Shown here: positions 19,567 through 31,386 of the stretch, piece after piece
Position numbering within the stretch: the first letter of the stretch is position 1
How the letters are laid out: every line of letters starts with the position of its first letter
DNA from: Mesostigma viride
Taxonomy: Eukaryota > Streptophyta > Mesostigmatophyceae > Mesostigmatales > Mesostigmataceae
Reading direction: 5' to 3'
Length of the DNA: 64,000 bases
Assembly: GCA_009746045.1 (NCBI GenBank)
Contig: RPFO01000104.1
Span: forward strand, 4,433,477 to 4,497,476
Position numbers and translations under genes: made by a program
Notes under the pieces: generated by a model
What the model was told of the DNA's origin: nothing
Seen by the model: only the letters and a program-made list of their open reading frames with translations
Databases searched by the model: none

Positions 19567-22500
19567 ATGCCTCCTGCACGGCCAGGCAGAATGTCGCCTG
19601 CTGTGCTGGTTTTCCCGTACTTACTTTGCCAATTATTCCTCCTGGCGGTTCCAATTTCTGCTGAAATGGAGGATTTTGCACTATATGGACACGAGCATAA
19701 CCCGCCTCTGTCAGATCAACCATGCTCATGCGGCCACGACCATGTGCATCTTCCTTTCGCGGAGCACACGCCGGGGCACGTCAGTACGCAATGCTACAGA
19801 GACCACCCTTATCAGCTCCAGCAAGACACCGCGGTAAGACGGGGACTAATAGAGGAGTACGATGACCTACATGCCCACGCCTGTGCTCGTAACGAGCCAG
19901 CCCGAATAAGAGCTGCAGGGGATTCCAAGGAGGATCGGGGGGCAACCGGCAGGGCTCGTTCTCGGCGTATGCAGGAAACCGATTCCGCATCCTTCCAGAC
20001 GCCGGCTTGGGGCTCGTCCAGCAAGTTTAAACCGCTGCGTGTGCGAATCGAATATAGGGATGGCGACAAAGTAGCTCCTGCTTTGGCGGAATGGTTCCGG
20101 CAAGTCGTTATCCCCATGCAAGAAGCATGGTGGGCCAAAGCACTTTCCGTTTTCCCGGTGGACGGCCCCCTGATTTTCTCTCGCAGGTAAGTGCAATCCT
20201 GACCCACAGGACTTTTTGAAGTGGTGCATGTGTGCTGTTGGTTTTGCAGTTGCGGACTACTTTTCTTGTATTGGTCGGACAAGTCTACCAGGAGGCAACG
20301 ATACCCAACTTGAGAACGATAGCTTTGCAAGGCAATCACCATTTCCAGATAAGTAAATAAAGAATCAAGTGCTGCTTCTCTGAGGTCTCGGCAGCCGCTA
20401 TTTTGGCCACTGCCAGCCCTAACTGAGGTCTTTTAGGTGATTAGGTCCTGGCTCTGCCTGCTGTCACTGAGACTGTGGCCTCTCGTCACTGAGCCTCTGG
20501 CTGCCGTACTCTACTCTGCACCCACAAGCTCAAGCTGCGTGCTCTTCACTTATTCGAAGGCCAGATGATTACGTCATGTCTTCCCCTGTCTCTCCTGTCA
20601 TAAAATGTATAATTCGGAAACTGGAAAGTCACTTGTTTGTAAACGGCATGTGCCGTCTCTTAGATGAGCTCCCATGGCTACCTTTGTCCCTTTTAGAAAA
20701 TCCCTAACATTTTTACTTTCTTCCCTTCCTCCTCTGTTTTTTCTGCACCTGCCTCCCAGCTGCAAGCGGGCCGCCCAGGGACTCCCACCCGGCTTCCCCC
20801 TGGTCTGTGACCCCTCAGGCCCTCGTCCAGCCGCGGAGGAGACCTGCGGGCTGGCATCCTCTGCCCCCATCCCCTCATACCTACTGGCGCCTGCCCCCCC
20901 CAGCTGCGCCTCCTGTGGGGACACCACGCTGCCGTCGTGCGGATGCCAGCAGGCCATGGCCGACGCGCTGGCAGGAGGGTCCACGGGGCTGGGGGGGGGC
21001 AATGAGGGGGGGCCCCCGGCCGATGTGAGTGGTCTTTAGGGCGTACATGATTGATCATGCGATCTTTTGCCGAAAGTGATTGTGCATGGGCAGATTCGAG
21101 TTGTTTTTAGGATGTTCGTGTTTGATTCGCCGTCTATATAGTCTAATGCAACCTTGCAGCTCCTAGTCTTCAGCTGCCCCCCCCGTTCGATCTGCGTTTC
21201 CTGCGGACGCAACATCCTGCTCATGGGACACGGTGACGTCACGGTCTGCTCCACGCGACTCCCATTACTATGTTGCTATCGACGGCTTTCCCAATTTTTT
21301 GGATTCTTGGTTTTGGGTTTAGGGCCTGAGTAGTTTGGTTGGGTTTAGGGCCTGGGTAGTTTGGTTGGGTTTAGGGTCTGGCTAGTTTGGTTGGGTTTAG
21401 GGTTTGGGTAGTTTGGTTGGGTTTAGGGGCTGGGTAGTTTGGTTGGGTTTAGGGTCTGGCTAGTTTGGTTGGGTTTTGGGTCTGGATCCTTCCCCATGTG
21501 TCGACGTTATTCCAATTGTCTGGACTCAGCATTTGATGTTTCCCAAGTTGACTTTGTGATGTTTCCCAAATGGACGTGTGCGACCTGTCGAATTGGTTTT
21601 CATTCCCCCGGCCTCCCTCAGGCGGCGCCCCCGGCAGCAGGCCACAACGCAACTGACAACGCCACAATTTTCCATGGCTATGGCAGCGTGAGCCGGCGCT
21701 TGCTGCTTGATGGCGAACTTGGCAGTGAGAACAACAACGGCACCGATGCCGGTACTCCGGACCAGCCAAGCACTCCTTCATCCCAGCCTCCACCAGAGTC
21801 CTCTCCCACACCCAAAGAGATGTCCCCACCCCCACCCTCTCCCCAGCCGCCTTCCCCATCCCCACCCATAGCCCCATCCCCATCCCCCTCCCCCTCCCCC
21901 TCTCCATCCCCATCCCCATCCCCATCCCCATCCCCATCCCCATCCCCATCCCCACCCCCTTTCACTCCCCCCCATGCCCCCCCGACACCCCCACCACTTC
22001 CCCAACCGCCCCGCCCCCCTCCCCCCCCCGGTCTCGCCCGCCCCCCCCCCCCGCTCTTCTCCTCCCCCCTCCCCCCGCCTCCATCCCCCTCACTCGCGGG
22101 CTCCCCAACACCGACACCCTCATCTTCCTCTACTCCTCGCTCGACGCCGGGTGCCTGGCCAACCCAGCCGAATGCACCGCCGCCGCGTCCGCCTGCGAGT
22201 CTGCCCAGGGTGCCTGCGGGGCCGCCACGGAAGCTTGCTCCAACATGACGCTGCTCTGCCTCCAAGGAAAACTAGAGGCCTGTATTGATTCTTCCGAGGC
22301 GTGCGAGGATAGCGCGAATTTGTGCGCGGAGGCATCGGAGACATGTGCTAGAGGGCCGGGGAAGTGCAGTTCGGGGGTGGGAGCGTTTGCTCGCGAGTGC
22401 CGGCGGGATCAGTGGGACCGTCCGGTGTTGGGGCTGGTCAACATATGCCCGATGTACCTGCCAGGTGGGTGCGCATTAGAAACTAATGCCTTCTAGTTTT

Positions 22501-25500
22501 TCTTCTAGTAAATAAAGTTGTTACTTGCATGACCTAGGATCTCATTCGTGCTGGGCGTTGCTGCTATTCCGTGAAGGTGTGTGACTTGGAGGTGCAGTTA
22601 GGGACATTCCAGGGGTTGGTTTCCGATCCTGTTGGATGCTTCCATCTGCCCACATTCGTTACACTTTGAGGGACGAGGAAAAATATGGGCATGAGAAGCG
22701 AGCTGGCATTGGAGCTTTCTTTGCTAGTATGGGAGCTTTGCTTGCATTGGAGCTTTGTTTGCTAGTATGGGAGCTTTGCTAGCAGTGGAGCTTTCTTTGC
22801 TAGTATGGGAGCTTTGCTGGATTCCGCAAAGCTGCAAGATACGGTCACATATTTTGGTGTGCATTACCGCACACGCTGGGATGATGCTTTGGATGATGTT
22901 TCAATAAACTTAGTAATCCTCGTGCCGTGAGCGCTCGACGGGCCGTCACACATTTTGCATGGTGATTCCCGTCTCACGACCGTCACAATGCTCCCCCCCC
23001 CCCCTCTGCCAGGCGTGGCATCCCTCAACCAATCGGTGGATGCCATGTTCCGCCTCCTCCAACACGAGGTAGCCCACGTGCTCGGTTTCTCGGCCTCCTC
23101 CTTCCCTCTTTTCCGCGACCGGAAGGCTGGGGGGCGGCCCCGCACGCCGCGTGTTGGGGGCTCCCTGTTCGGTCCCGTTGATCGGCTGGCATCCGGCACG
23201 CCGTACGGCATTTCCCCCGAGTCCATCGACCTCAGTGATGGCCGGGGGGCTTACGGATGTAATGCCACAAAGGGACCGTCCGGGTGTGCTGTGCGCATGC
23301 GCTCACCGGCGGTGGCGCTGCACGCGCAGAGGCACTTTGCGTGCGACACCCTACCAGGGGCGGAGCTGGAGGATGGGGCGATTATTGGGTCGCACTGGGA
23401 GACCCGGCTGTTCAATGGGGAGGTGGGTGGTCAATGGGGAAGTGGGTGTTTCATGGGAAGGTGGGTGTCTCATGGGGAGATGGGTGGTCAATGGGAGGTG
23501 GGTGTTGGGTGGAGAGGTGCGAGTTTGATGGGGAGGTGGGGTGGAGGATGGGTAGCGCACGGTGTTTCTGTGCACTAAGAATCATTGCTGCGGTGGCCAT
23601 GGATGAAACTGATGGTAGGAGATCTATATATGGCCTTGTTATCAGTCTAGCAGCACGCTGTTGTTTACATCGTGGTTCAAATATGGTGCTCCAGCGAAGG
23701 GCCACACCACACTTCCATGGCAGGATTTCATAAATGGAATGGAATAGTTCTCTTTCTGTTCAAGCCCTGCCTCCTAAGTTCTGCTTGGCCAAACAGGGCG
23801 CTCCCACGAGCTTTAGACTATCCAGCGTATGTTGCCGACATGGTGCATCCTGCTACCTAACGCATCCTGTCACCTGAGTAAGCTGGGCCACTCACCTGCC
23901 ATACAGGCATCCTGTCACATATAGCCTTACACGACTAGCAGTATATATACTGCAATAATACTTATATTGTAGTATTCTGATACAGTAGTATATGATAGTG
24001 GTCTAATAATACATATACTACTAGTGTTATAATTAAGACTAGAATTATATATATTATTTCCTTAGCAGTTGGCACTGTCCCATGCGACATTGCCACCACC
24101 AGAAAGGCTCCTCTTTTGCCTCATGTTTACGCAGTCCTTTATTTCACGCTGAACCGTGCACTAGCTTAACCCCATGGTAGGTTGTATGCCCGCCCTCACA
24201 CCTAGCGCTTGCTCATGGATCCCCGCGTTGATTGTTTGCCAACACGTCGTTTGCTTGCTGCCACCCTACCAGGTCATGACGCCCATCATGCTGGGTGGCG
24301 TCCCCTTCATGTCTGAGGTCACGCTGGCGCTGTTTGAGGACTCGGGATGGTGAGCGCCCGCATGGCCACCGCGCGGCATGTTGTGACAGCTAAGCCACTT
24401 CTCGTGTACATCTACCTGACATCGCAAGCGGTTGGAGGGCTTGGGATGGTGCCCATGATGCAAATAGCAAATACCCATGATGGTGTGGAGACTGGGGACG
24501 GCGCGTGCCCACGTGGGCCCCTTATCGCCCTTGTGTTGGTTTGATTGGAGCTTTGGTTTGCACTTGTGATGGTTTGATTGGAGCTTTGGTTTGCACTTGT
24601 GATGGTTTGATTGGAGCTTTGGTTTGCACTTGTGATGGTTTGCTTGGAGCTTTGGTTTGCACTTGTGATCGTTTGCTTGGAGCTTTGGTCTGCACTTGTG
24701 GTGGCTTACTTGGACCTTTGGTTTGCACTTGTGGTGGTTTGGTCTTTCAAGGCTGGGGCAACAAAAGTTTGTAATTCCCTTGAGCAGTCCCCGTGGGCGT
24801 GCGTGGAAAATTTGCAGTGTGGGCTCGTGCGCCGTACTATACGGTTAATACGCCATTTTCTACAATACGGGGGGAGGGGGGGGGGGCGTATTGCCGTGTT
24901 GCCGTACTAGCTCACACTGAAAATTCGGGCTGCTGGCAAATGTGGGGTGGGAATGACATGGCAAAGATGCTATGATGCAATTTCGAACGTGTTTTTTTTC
25001 TGATTTAAATTATATCTTGGTTGCAGAAAGTAGCTCTCCAGTGAACATGCTTCCCCCAGTCATGTGCATTACGAGAGCATCGCCGCGGCCTCGGCAGTAA
25101 TGGCATAATATGATTGAACGTCAACAACATCAACTTTTTTTTTTTTTTTTTAAGGTGGAAGCGCCTCCCCCCCCCCGGAAAAGTTGGAAGCGCCCCCCCC
25201 CTGTGTTGGGTCGCTTCGTCGCCATGCACATGCGTGGCCATGCACATGCATCCTCGTGTACATATGATAGGTCCTGGTGCAGGGTGGCGTGAACGGCATA
25301 CACGTGTGGCGCCTCATGTTTGGAGGAGATGGTCGCGAATGGACATGGGATGGTTTGGGGGAGCATACATAATACATTTTACAGTCTCCGCCTTTACAAT
25401 GGGAACCGCACTCTTTTCAAAGAATTAGTTGCGTTTCGGCATCATAGGTCTCAACTGCCCCCTCACGCACGCTCATGCAATGCCCGCGCTCCCTTTGGCA

Positions 25501-28500
25501 CCCTGCCAGGTACATTCCGGCCTACTCGGCTGCTGACAGCAAGAGCCAGGGCATCCTCTGGGGCCGCCGCCAGGGTTGCGAGTTTGCGACGGGCTACTGC
25601 CTGACGCGGGGCAAGCGGTTAGGGGATGCGCCGGTACCTGCGGGCCAGCCGCCCCACTTCTGCGCCAAGTCAGGTCCCATGTGCACCCTGGAGCGTCACG
25701 CCAAGGGGGACTGCGGCATCCAGGTGGGCCCCTGGGGTCGTCTGAATTACTTAGCACTGTTTGTGTTCCATGCATGCCGTCTACCGTACCAAGTACCTGT
25801 TGGAGAAGCAACCCCGTCCATGCGTAGGCGCCTCAGACGCATGCCTGGATGCATGCTTTCTCTTTTTTTTGTTATGCACACAGCATCAGCTATTAGAGTG
25901 ATCGCCAGGATGAGATACCTGTAGTTCGGGTTCTCGTCATTTCAAGCTTATGCTGGCTGCATTTTAGGCCACATCGATGTTCTTTTGCTCGATGTGTCCG
26001 ATTGTGTGGGGTTTTGCGCGATGCCGATACGCCCTTTCATCCGACTGTCAAGAAGGCCACCCTTTTATCTACAAATACATAAATCTGGCCCTCTTTGGCT
26101 GGTTTTTAGTATTCCTGTTCATCAGCCCGCACTTATTTAGGACCGCCTGGATAAAGGTGCCTTTATTCCGCGCAGATGAACCAGAAGGAGACCAAGGCTA
26201 TTTGTATTTATCCATTAAAAGGACGTTTGACCCTAGCTGCCTGGCTCATGATATCCCTTATCTGCGCAGACGTACAAGGAGACCACCCTGGCCCCCCGCT
26301 TCCGCTACTTCAATGGCACCACGACACCGCTGGCCGCCGGCACGCTGGCCCAGATGGACTACTGCCCCTACGTGGCGCCGCGCCAGCTATGCGCATCGCC
26401 GACGACGCGCAGCGACAGGACACGCGGCGAGATAACGGGGCTCAACAGCTCGCTGTGCTTTGAGTCCACGCTGCTGGTCTCTGGCACATCAAGTAGTGGT
26501 GGCGGCAGCAGCAGTAGCGCTGCGGTCGCACCCAAGCCGGTCTGCTACGTGGCCACGTGCGCCAAGTACGAGGGGGGCAAGGCGCTCAACGTGTCGGTCG
26601 ACAGGTGGGTGCTGGCGGATGGTCCAACCGGTCGACAGGTGGGTGCTGGTGGATGGTCCAACCGGTCGATGGGTGGGTGCTGGCGGATGGTCCAACCGGT
26701 CGATGGGTGGGTGCTGGCGGATGGTCCAACCGGTCGATGGGTGGGTGCTGGTGGATGGTCCAACCGGTCGATGGGTGGGTGCTGGCGGATGGTCCAACCG
26801 GTCGATGGGTGGGTGCTGGTGGATGGTCCAACCGGTCGATGGGTGGGTGCTGGCGGATGGTCCAACCGGTCGATGGGTGGGTGCTGGTGGATGGTCCAAC
26901 CGGTCGACAGGTGGGTGCTGGTGGATGGTCCAACCCGTCGATGGGTGGGTGCTGGTGGATGGTCCAACCGGTCGATGGGTGGGTGCTGGTGGATGGTCCA
27001 ACCGGTCGATGGGTGGGTGCTGGTGGATGGTCCAACCCGTCGATGGGTGGGTGCTGGTGGATGGTCCAACCGGTCGATGGGTGGGTGCTGGTGGATGGTC
27101 CAACCCGTCGACAGGTGGGTGCTGTCAGATATTCCAACAGGCCGACAAGCGTGAGAGGGGCGGGGCATGTAGACTGTTTCGAGTAACCGAAGCTCAGGTT
27201 CACTACATGGGTAATTTGTAGCGGTGGAACTTCCTACATTTTGTGACTAAACTCAGCATAAGCTAGCGCATTTTTATAGAGCATCCGGGGTCAGGCAGGT
27301 GGATGGTTGGGTGTGGGATTAGACGCGTTGATAAAATGTTTGAATATGGCATTCATAAGTGATGGAGTTGTGGTTGGGTATCGTACATTGGACAAGTGGA
27401 TCAGGGTAGGTGGCTGTAGCCGTAACCGGGCTGCACAGAGCATTAAGTATTGATCACGTGAGTGGGTGCCAGAATTAGAAGTAGAGAATCGGATCGAAAT
27501 ATTGTGTTTCCCACTCCACCCCCATGGTCGGTCTATACCCCGCCCTTGTCCCCACTGACCCTGCTGCCCCCTCCCCCTCCCTAACTAACATTTGACCCCC
27601 TCCCCCCACACACCAGGATGACTGCCGGCTGGGTTTCCGTCCTCTGCCGCCGCACCGGCCAAGAGCTACCCGTTCCTGGCTTCACTGGCGTGCTCGTGTG
27701 CCCCGACGTGGACCTTCTCTGCACGGCCAAGTGGGCCACTTGTGGGAACGACGCGTCGGACGCGCTCTTCTCCGATGCCGCCTCGAACGTCTCCCGCGGT
27801 GTGACGTTCGCCGGCTGGCTGGCCCTGGCTGCGATGCTGGCTCTTTATACACCTCTGGCGCTCGCCCGCGGGTTGCAGGTTAGCCGCCGCCAAGGATCCT
27901 CCGCTGCGTCCGCCAGCATCAATGGAGCTGTCTTCCAAGGCATCACCAGGCAGCAGCTACGGCCGTACCCCTGGGGACCGCGCGCCATTATCCCCTGGCG
28001 TCTGCACCCGCTACTCGGGAGCTGGATGGTGCCGGCCCTGTGGGTCACACGTGGGTCGGGTGACCCCGACAATGACCCGCCCTCAGCCCGCCCCGGGGAG
28101 CAGGGACAATCGAGCGGGGGGGCTAGTCAGGATGTGCCAGCGAGGCCGTTCCCTCCTCCCCCTTTTGTGGCTACTCGCCCAGGGATCATATTCCGAGCCT
28201 ATTGGTTCCTGCTGTTCCACATCGGGACCGCGGTCCCTCTGGCGGTGCTCGAGGATAGCCAGGCCGAGTTGGAGCGCCAATATTTGTGCCGTTCGCTAGC
28301 CGCCATCGCGTTCACGAGGGGCCTAGGGGCGGGCTTGCTTCTGGCGACCGCACAGTACGTCGCCGTGGTGACACTTGGCACGATGCGGGCAAAGCGGCAG
28401 CGCGCAGGCAAGCAGATGAAGCGGCTGTTCTTGATTCTGGCGTACGTGGCCGCCGCAGTGCTCCCCGTCGCGTTCACTGTGACTACACTGATCATGGCAC

Positions 28501-28982
28501 GGGACGGGCACCTGAGGGAGCTGGGCATCATCTGGCTGTCTGCATTACTCGCCGAGTGGTTCGCCGTCTGGCCTGTGCTCCTTCTCATGTCCTCGTGGGT
28601 GTGGAAGGACTTCACGCCCTGCGGGGCGCCCAGTTTTGCTCCCCACCCACGCCCTCTGAGTGCGGATATCCCAATGGCCCGCATGAGCCAAAAGAACAAC
28701 AACGCTGCTAATCATAGTGAGAATAATGGGGCGGCCCATGCACACAACGGGGCCGGGAATGGGTTTGGTGCTGGTGATGACGGCCGAAACTTCATGGACG
28801 CGCCGACTGCGCCGCGCTTCCACCCGGCGGATGAGGAGTGGCGGAGACAGCTGGCGGCGGAGGGGGCGATCCCGCCAGAGGGGTCGGCGGGCGTGGGCCA
28901 ACACCGTGCAGGGGGCTACCACCAGGGGGGCATGTGGCACAGCAACCCCCTGGCGGATGACTATGAGTCCAACCGGTACTGA
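19567..28982 (+). CDS. Leishmanolysin-like (peptidase M8) zinc metalloprotease with Ser-Pro insert and multi-pass membrane C-terminus
   Basis: Inferred exons: 19567-20186, 20760-21024, 21160-about 21243, 21622-22464, 23013-23422, 24273-24349, 25510-25723, 26270-26604, 27617-28982 (TGA). The start gives a hydrophobic signal peptide (VLVFPYLLCQLFLLAVPISA). M8 features in order: RDQWDRPVLGLVNICP (exon 4 end); HEVAHVLGF at 23063-23089, the HExxHxxGF zinc site; third ligand in GSHWETRLFNGE (His at 23393); Met-turn VMTPIMLGG (24273 on); FEDSGWYIPAYS; Cys-rich GCEFATGYC and MDYCPYV. Exon 4 carries (SP)n-type hydroxyproline-rich-like sequence. Exon 9 adds several hydrophobic segments (about 27805-27860, 28200-28260, 28430-28490, 28530-28600) and a polar tail, unusual for M8. 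The end of exon 3 is uncertain. The reading frame shifts by one in a C-homopolymer region (21960-22090), possibly a one-base sequence error or an unseen intron. Likely acts at the cell surface or wall. Confidence 0.8.
21315..21485 (+). repeat. 26-bp tandem array in protease intron 3
   Basis: GGGTTTAGGGCCTGGGTAGT repeats exactly every 26 bp (21315, 21341, 21367, 21393, 21419, 21445, 21471). Each unit contains a GGGTAG or GGCTAG and a GGGTTTAG. Whether it is a junction copy is unclear because the exon 3 donor is uncertain. Confidence 0.9.
21868..21960 (+). repeat. CCATCC/CCCTCC hexamer run coding (Ser-Pro)n
   Basis: In-frame hexamer repeats encode alternating Ser and Pro within exon 4, as in pherophorin-type wall glycoproteins. 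Confidence 0.85.
22690..22825 (+). repeat. About 47-bp tandem repeat in protease intron 4
   Basis: Three units of GCATTGGAGCTTTCTTTGC followed by TAGTATGGGAGCTTTGCT. The GGAGCTTTG(G)TTTGC core reappears in the 24536-24750 array of intron 6. Confidence 0.75.
23411..23560 (+). repeat. Tandem copies of exon 5 donor junction
   Basis: Exon 5 ends TTCAATGGGGAG at 23422, followed by GTGGGTGG. Variants repeat directly after it at about 17-20 bp: GTCAATGGGGAAGTGGGTG, TTTCATGGGAAGGTGGGTG, TCTCATGGGGAGATGGGTG, GTCAATGGGAGGTGGGTG. Most offer another (A)G/GTGGGT donor. Confidence 0.85.
24536..24750 (+). repeat. 33-bp tandem array in protease intron 6
   Basis: About 6.5 units of GTTTGATTGGAGCTTTGG plus TTTGCACTTGTGATG. 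Because 33 is a multiple of three the array stays open in frame, but it lies between exons and I read it as intronic. Confidence 0.9.
26592..27135 (+). repeat. 34-bp minisatellite made of exon 8 donor-junction copies
   Basis: Exon 8 ends GTCGACAG at 26604, followed by GTGGGTGCTGG. The unit GTGGGTGCTGGCGGATGG plus TCCAACCGGTCGACAG then repeats about 15 times with few changes. Most copies have CGATG instead of CGACAG before GTGGGT; those near 26640, 26915 and 27115 keep the CAG/GTGGGT donor. The array is open in all three plus frames. Confidence 0.92.
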
Positions 28983-29021
28983 GGCATGCTAGTAGCATGC
29001 ATGCAGCCGATTTATGGACGC

Positions 29022-29054
29022 GATTTCTGGCCTGCGCTGGTTGTCTCCTTGATA
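29022..29054 (-). repeat. Dispersed repeat core just after the protease stop
   Basis: GATTTCTGGCCTGCGCTGG then TTGTCTCCTTGATA, identical to the core at 16791-16824, 40 bp past the TGA. Confidence 0.7.
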
Positions 29055-30882
29055 TATGGATGCGGGCGGGTATGCATCCAACCTGTCGTCTGAAGGCACG
29101 CGGGTATGCATCCAACCGGTATTGATGCAGGCTGTTATGCTTCTTTGGGGGGCGAATGCGGGCAGGGATGGCATTTTTGTTCGCATGATCTCCACATGCC
29201 TCCGCTGCTATACTAGTAGTGATAGTACTTCCAACGGGCGCCCCCTTAAACCAGTGGCCCCTCATCATGTGGGTTCGCCTATATGTGCACATCTGGCTAG
29301 ATTCTTCTGGCTTGACTCTTCACCCGGCTGTCAAGAAGGGACGGCGGGCTTGACGGTGCGGCAGCGGGCATGGCGCACGAGGGCCACGCGGGCGCGCAGC
29401 TGCCATGGAGGACAGCACAGACATCGTACAGCTTGTGCATCGCCTGAGCGTAGTGCGGTGGTGGGAACCGGGGAACCCTGCCAGCATGAGCTCATCCTAG
29501 ACCAGCAACTACGTTACCTGCCCCCCAGTCAGTAAGGCACTTCTTTCTTGCCACTTGAGGAGTGTTTGCCACTCCACTTGAAAGCTGTAGCCCTCATTCC
29601 TAGGCCGGTTGTTCATGATACCGCCGAGGGTCTTTGGTAAGCAGGGAGGCATCCAACCAGCATGCAATCATGTGCTTGTGAGCAGGGGGATAAGGTGGCG
29701 CCAGTGCATGGATACTTGGCCTGGGTGGGAATTGCCCGATGCCCTCGTCACTGCCCCTGCTAGTTTGCCACCATCGTCTGATCACATAGCTTGGCCATTT
29801 CCCGGTCGCCCCTTCCTGATGCTGATCAATCTCGCTCGATATTTGACTGAACACTGCCATCGAGGAAAAAGGCGGGGGTATGGAGTGCTCTTTGGGGCTG
29901 TCATGATTCGTGAAGCCTCAGGAAAGTCAGAACACATTCACTTGTACATTTCAACCAGAATGCAGACTTACAATAACCATATTACGAGGCATGCTGTACG
30001 GGGTGGCTGGTGCCCAGATTACTGATTACAATTTTGAACTAGCATCATGCTTGTAAGATGAACAAGCATGGGTGCTCTGGTGCTTATCTACTCAACCCCA
30101 CCCCCATATTTATTTCACGCTTTACAATGGAAGGTTACTTCACGAGCCTGCTTCATCAATGCACAGATTAAGGCGCATGCACTATATGCGTGAGTTTCAT
30201 ATGGCCCGGAGGTTCCCAGTTTTGGTAATTGATATGTGGGGGGGGTAGCATTGCGTGCCATGCATGATTATCTTACTTCAACATCTAGGATTGAGTCAAC
30301 ATAGGACCAAGCATGCCCCCTTCCAGGTGACACCATTATATACCAGCACTCACCGGCCTTCCAAGTGCACCATTATATATACCTCACTCTCGAACAAATG
30401 ATGGTGAGCTGATTATTATTGATCAATAATACTAGTTTGACGGTGAAAAATGCAATTAGTGAAGTGTATTACTAGTGGATAAACATTCTGAGCATTGTGA
30501 ACTGAGGTATTGGCGTATATTGCGCATGAACGTAGCAGATGCCATTCAAATAGTTTGTAAGCGCCACGAAAAGGGACATGCAAGGAATTTAATTAAAAGG
30601 ATGTTGGCAACCACGCTCTGTGTGCCGTCAACTAAGCATAGTCGGATAATGTAGTAGTCTTATAATTGGAAATTCATTATAATTCAGCAATGTCACTTGA
30701 TGTATATATGCATCCTGGCTGGTGGGCCAGGTATGCTGGGATCACCCCATCTGCCACACCCACTGCAGAGGTCTAGTGCAACCACGTGGCTACCCTGTTG
30801 ATCACTGAAATCATCCTCCCTCTTCCTAGTTTGATTTGTCTTCCCACCCATTAACAAATTAATTAATTAATAATTAATTAAT

Positions 30883-30928
30883 TAATTGATTGATTAATAG
30901 ACATGTGACTGCGTCACGCGAGCATAAG
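30883..30928 (+). repeat. AT-rich repeat shared with 3361-3415
   Basis: GATTGATTAATAGACATGTG then ACTGCGTCACGCGAGCATAA matches the 3361-3415 segment, both preceded by AATT runs. Confidence 0.6.
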
Positions 30929-31386
30929 TCCTCAGTGGGAGGGGAACACCCATAACCCTTGATCAATTGAGACATCTCCAGCCTATATCTCCTAGCTTGC
31001 ACTGAATCAGCTGCATGCCATGCTCTTTTTGCTCGCTACATCATCCTCGATCCTCCTCCTCGTCGCTCAGTCCATCCTTGCTGACATCGCGGCTCCCAGG
31101 TATGGAAGGATGGGGGTGGGAGGAGAGAAAGCTGGCAGCAGAAGCCTTCACATTGGCGGTCATGCTGGAGGGCAAGAAGGATTGACAGTGCATGGTAGGC
31201 AGCGTGTAGCACCTTCCGAGCTGCGTATCTTTGCAAGATGACTTGTGCTGCTGCCACCCCCTGCTCTAATGCTTGCTCCTTGTCGGGGTTCTCAGCATCC
31301 ACTAATTTCCACTTCTCTGCCAGCACGGAAATTGGGTGATCAGCCGCATACATCACGTCGCCGTTTGAGTTCAGGAGCATATACCA

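Larger units (their letters stand above)
28983..31035. other. Intergenic region, no gene supported
   Basis: Contains a dispersed repeat copy (29022-29054), two GGGTATGCATCCAACC repeats near 29070-29120, and an AT-rich block (30860-30930) shared with 3361-3415. Open frames here are short and without recognisable motifs. Confidence 0.45.
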
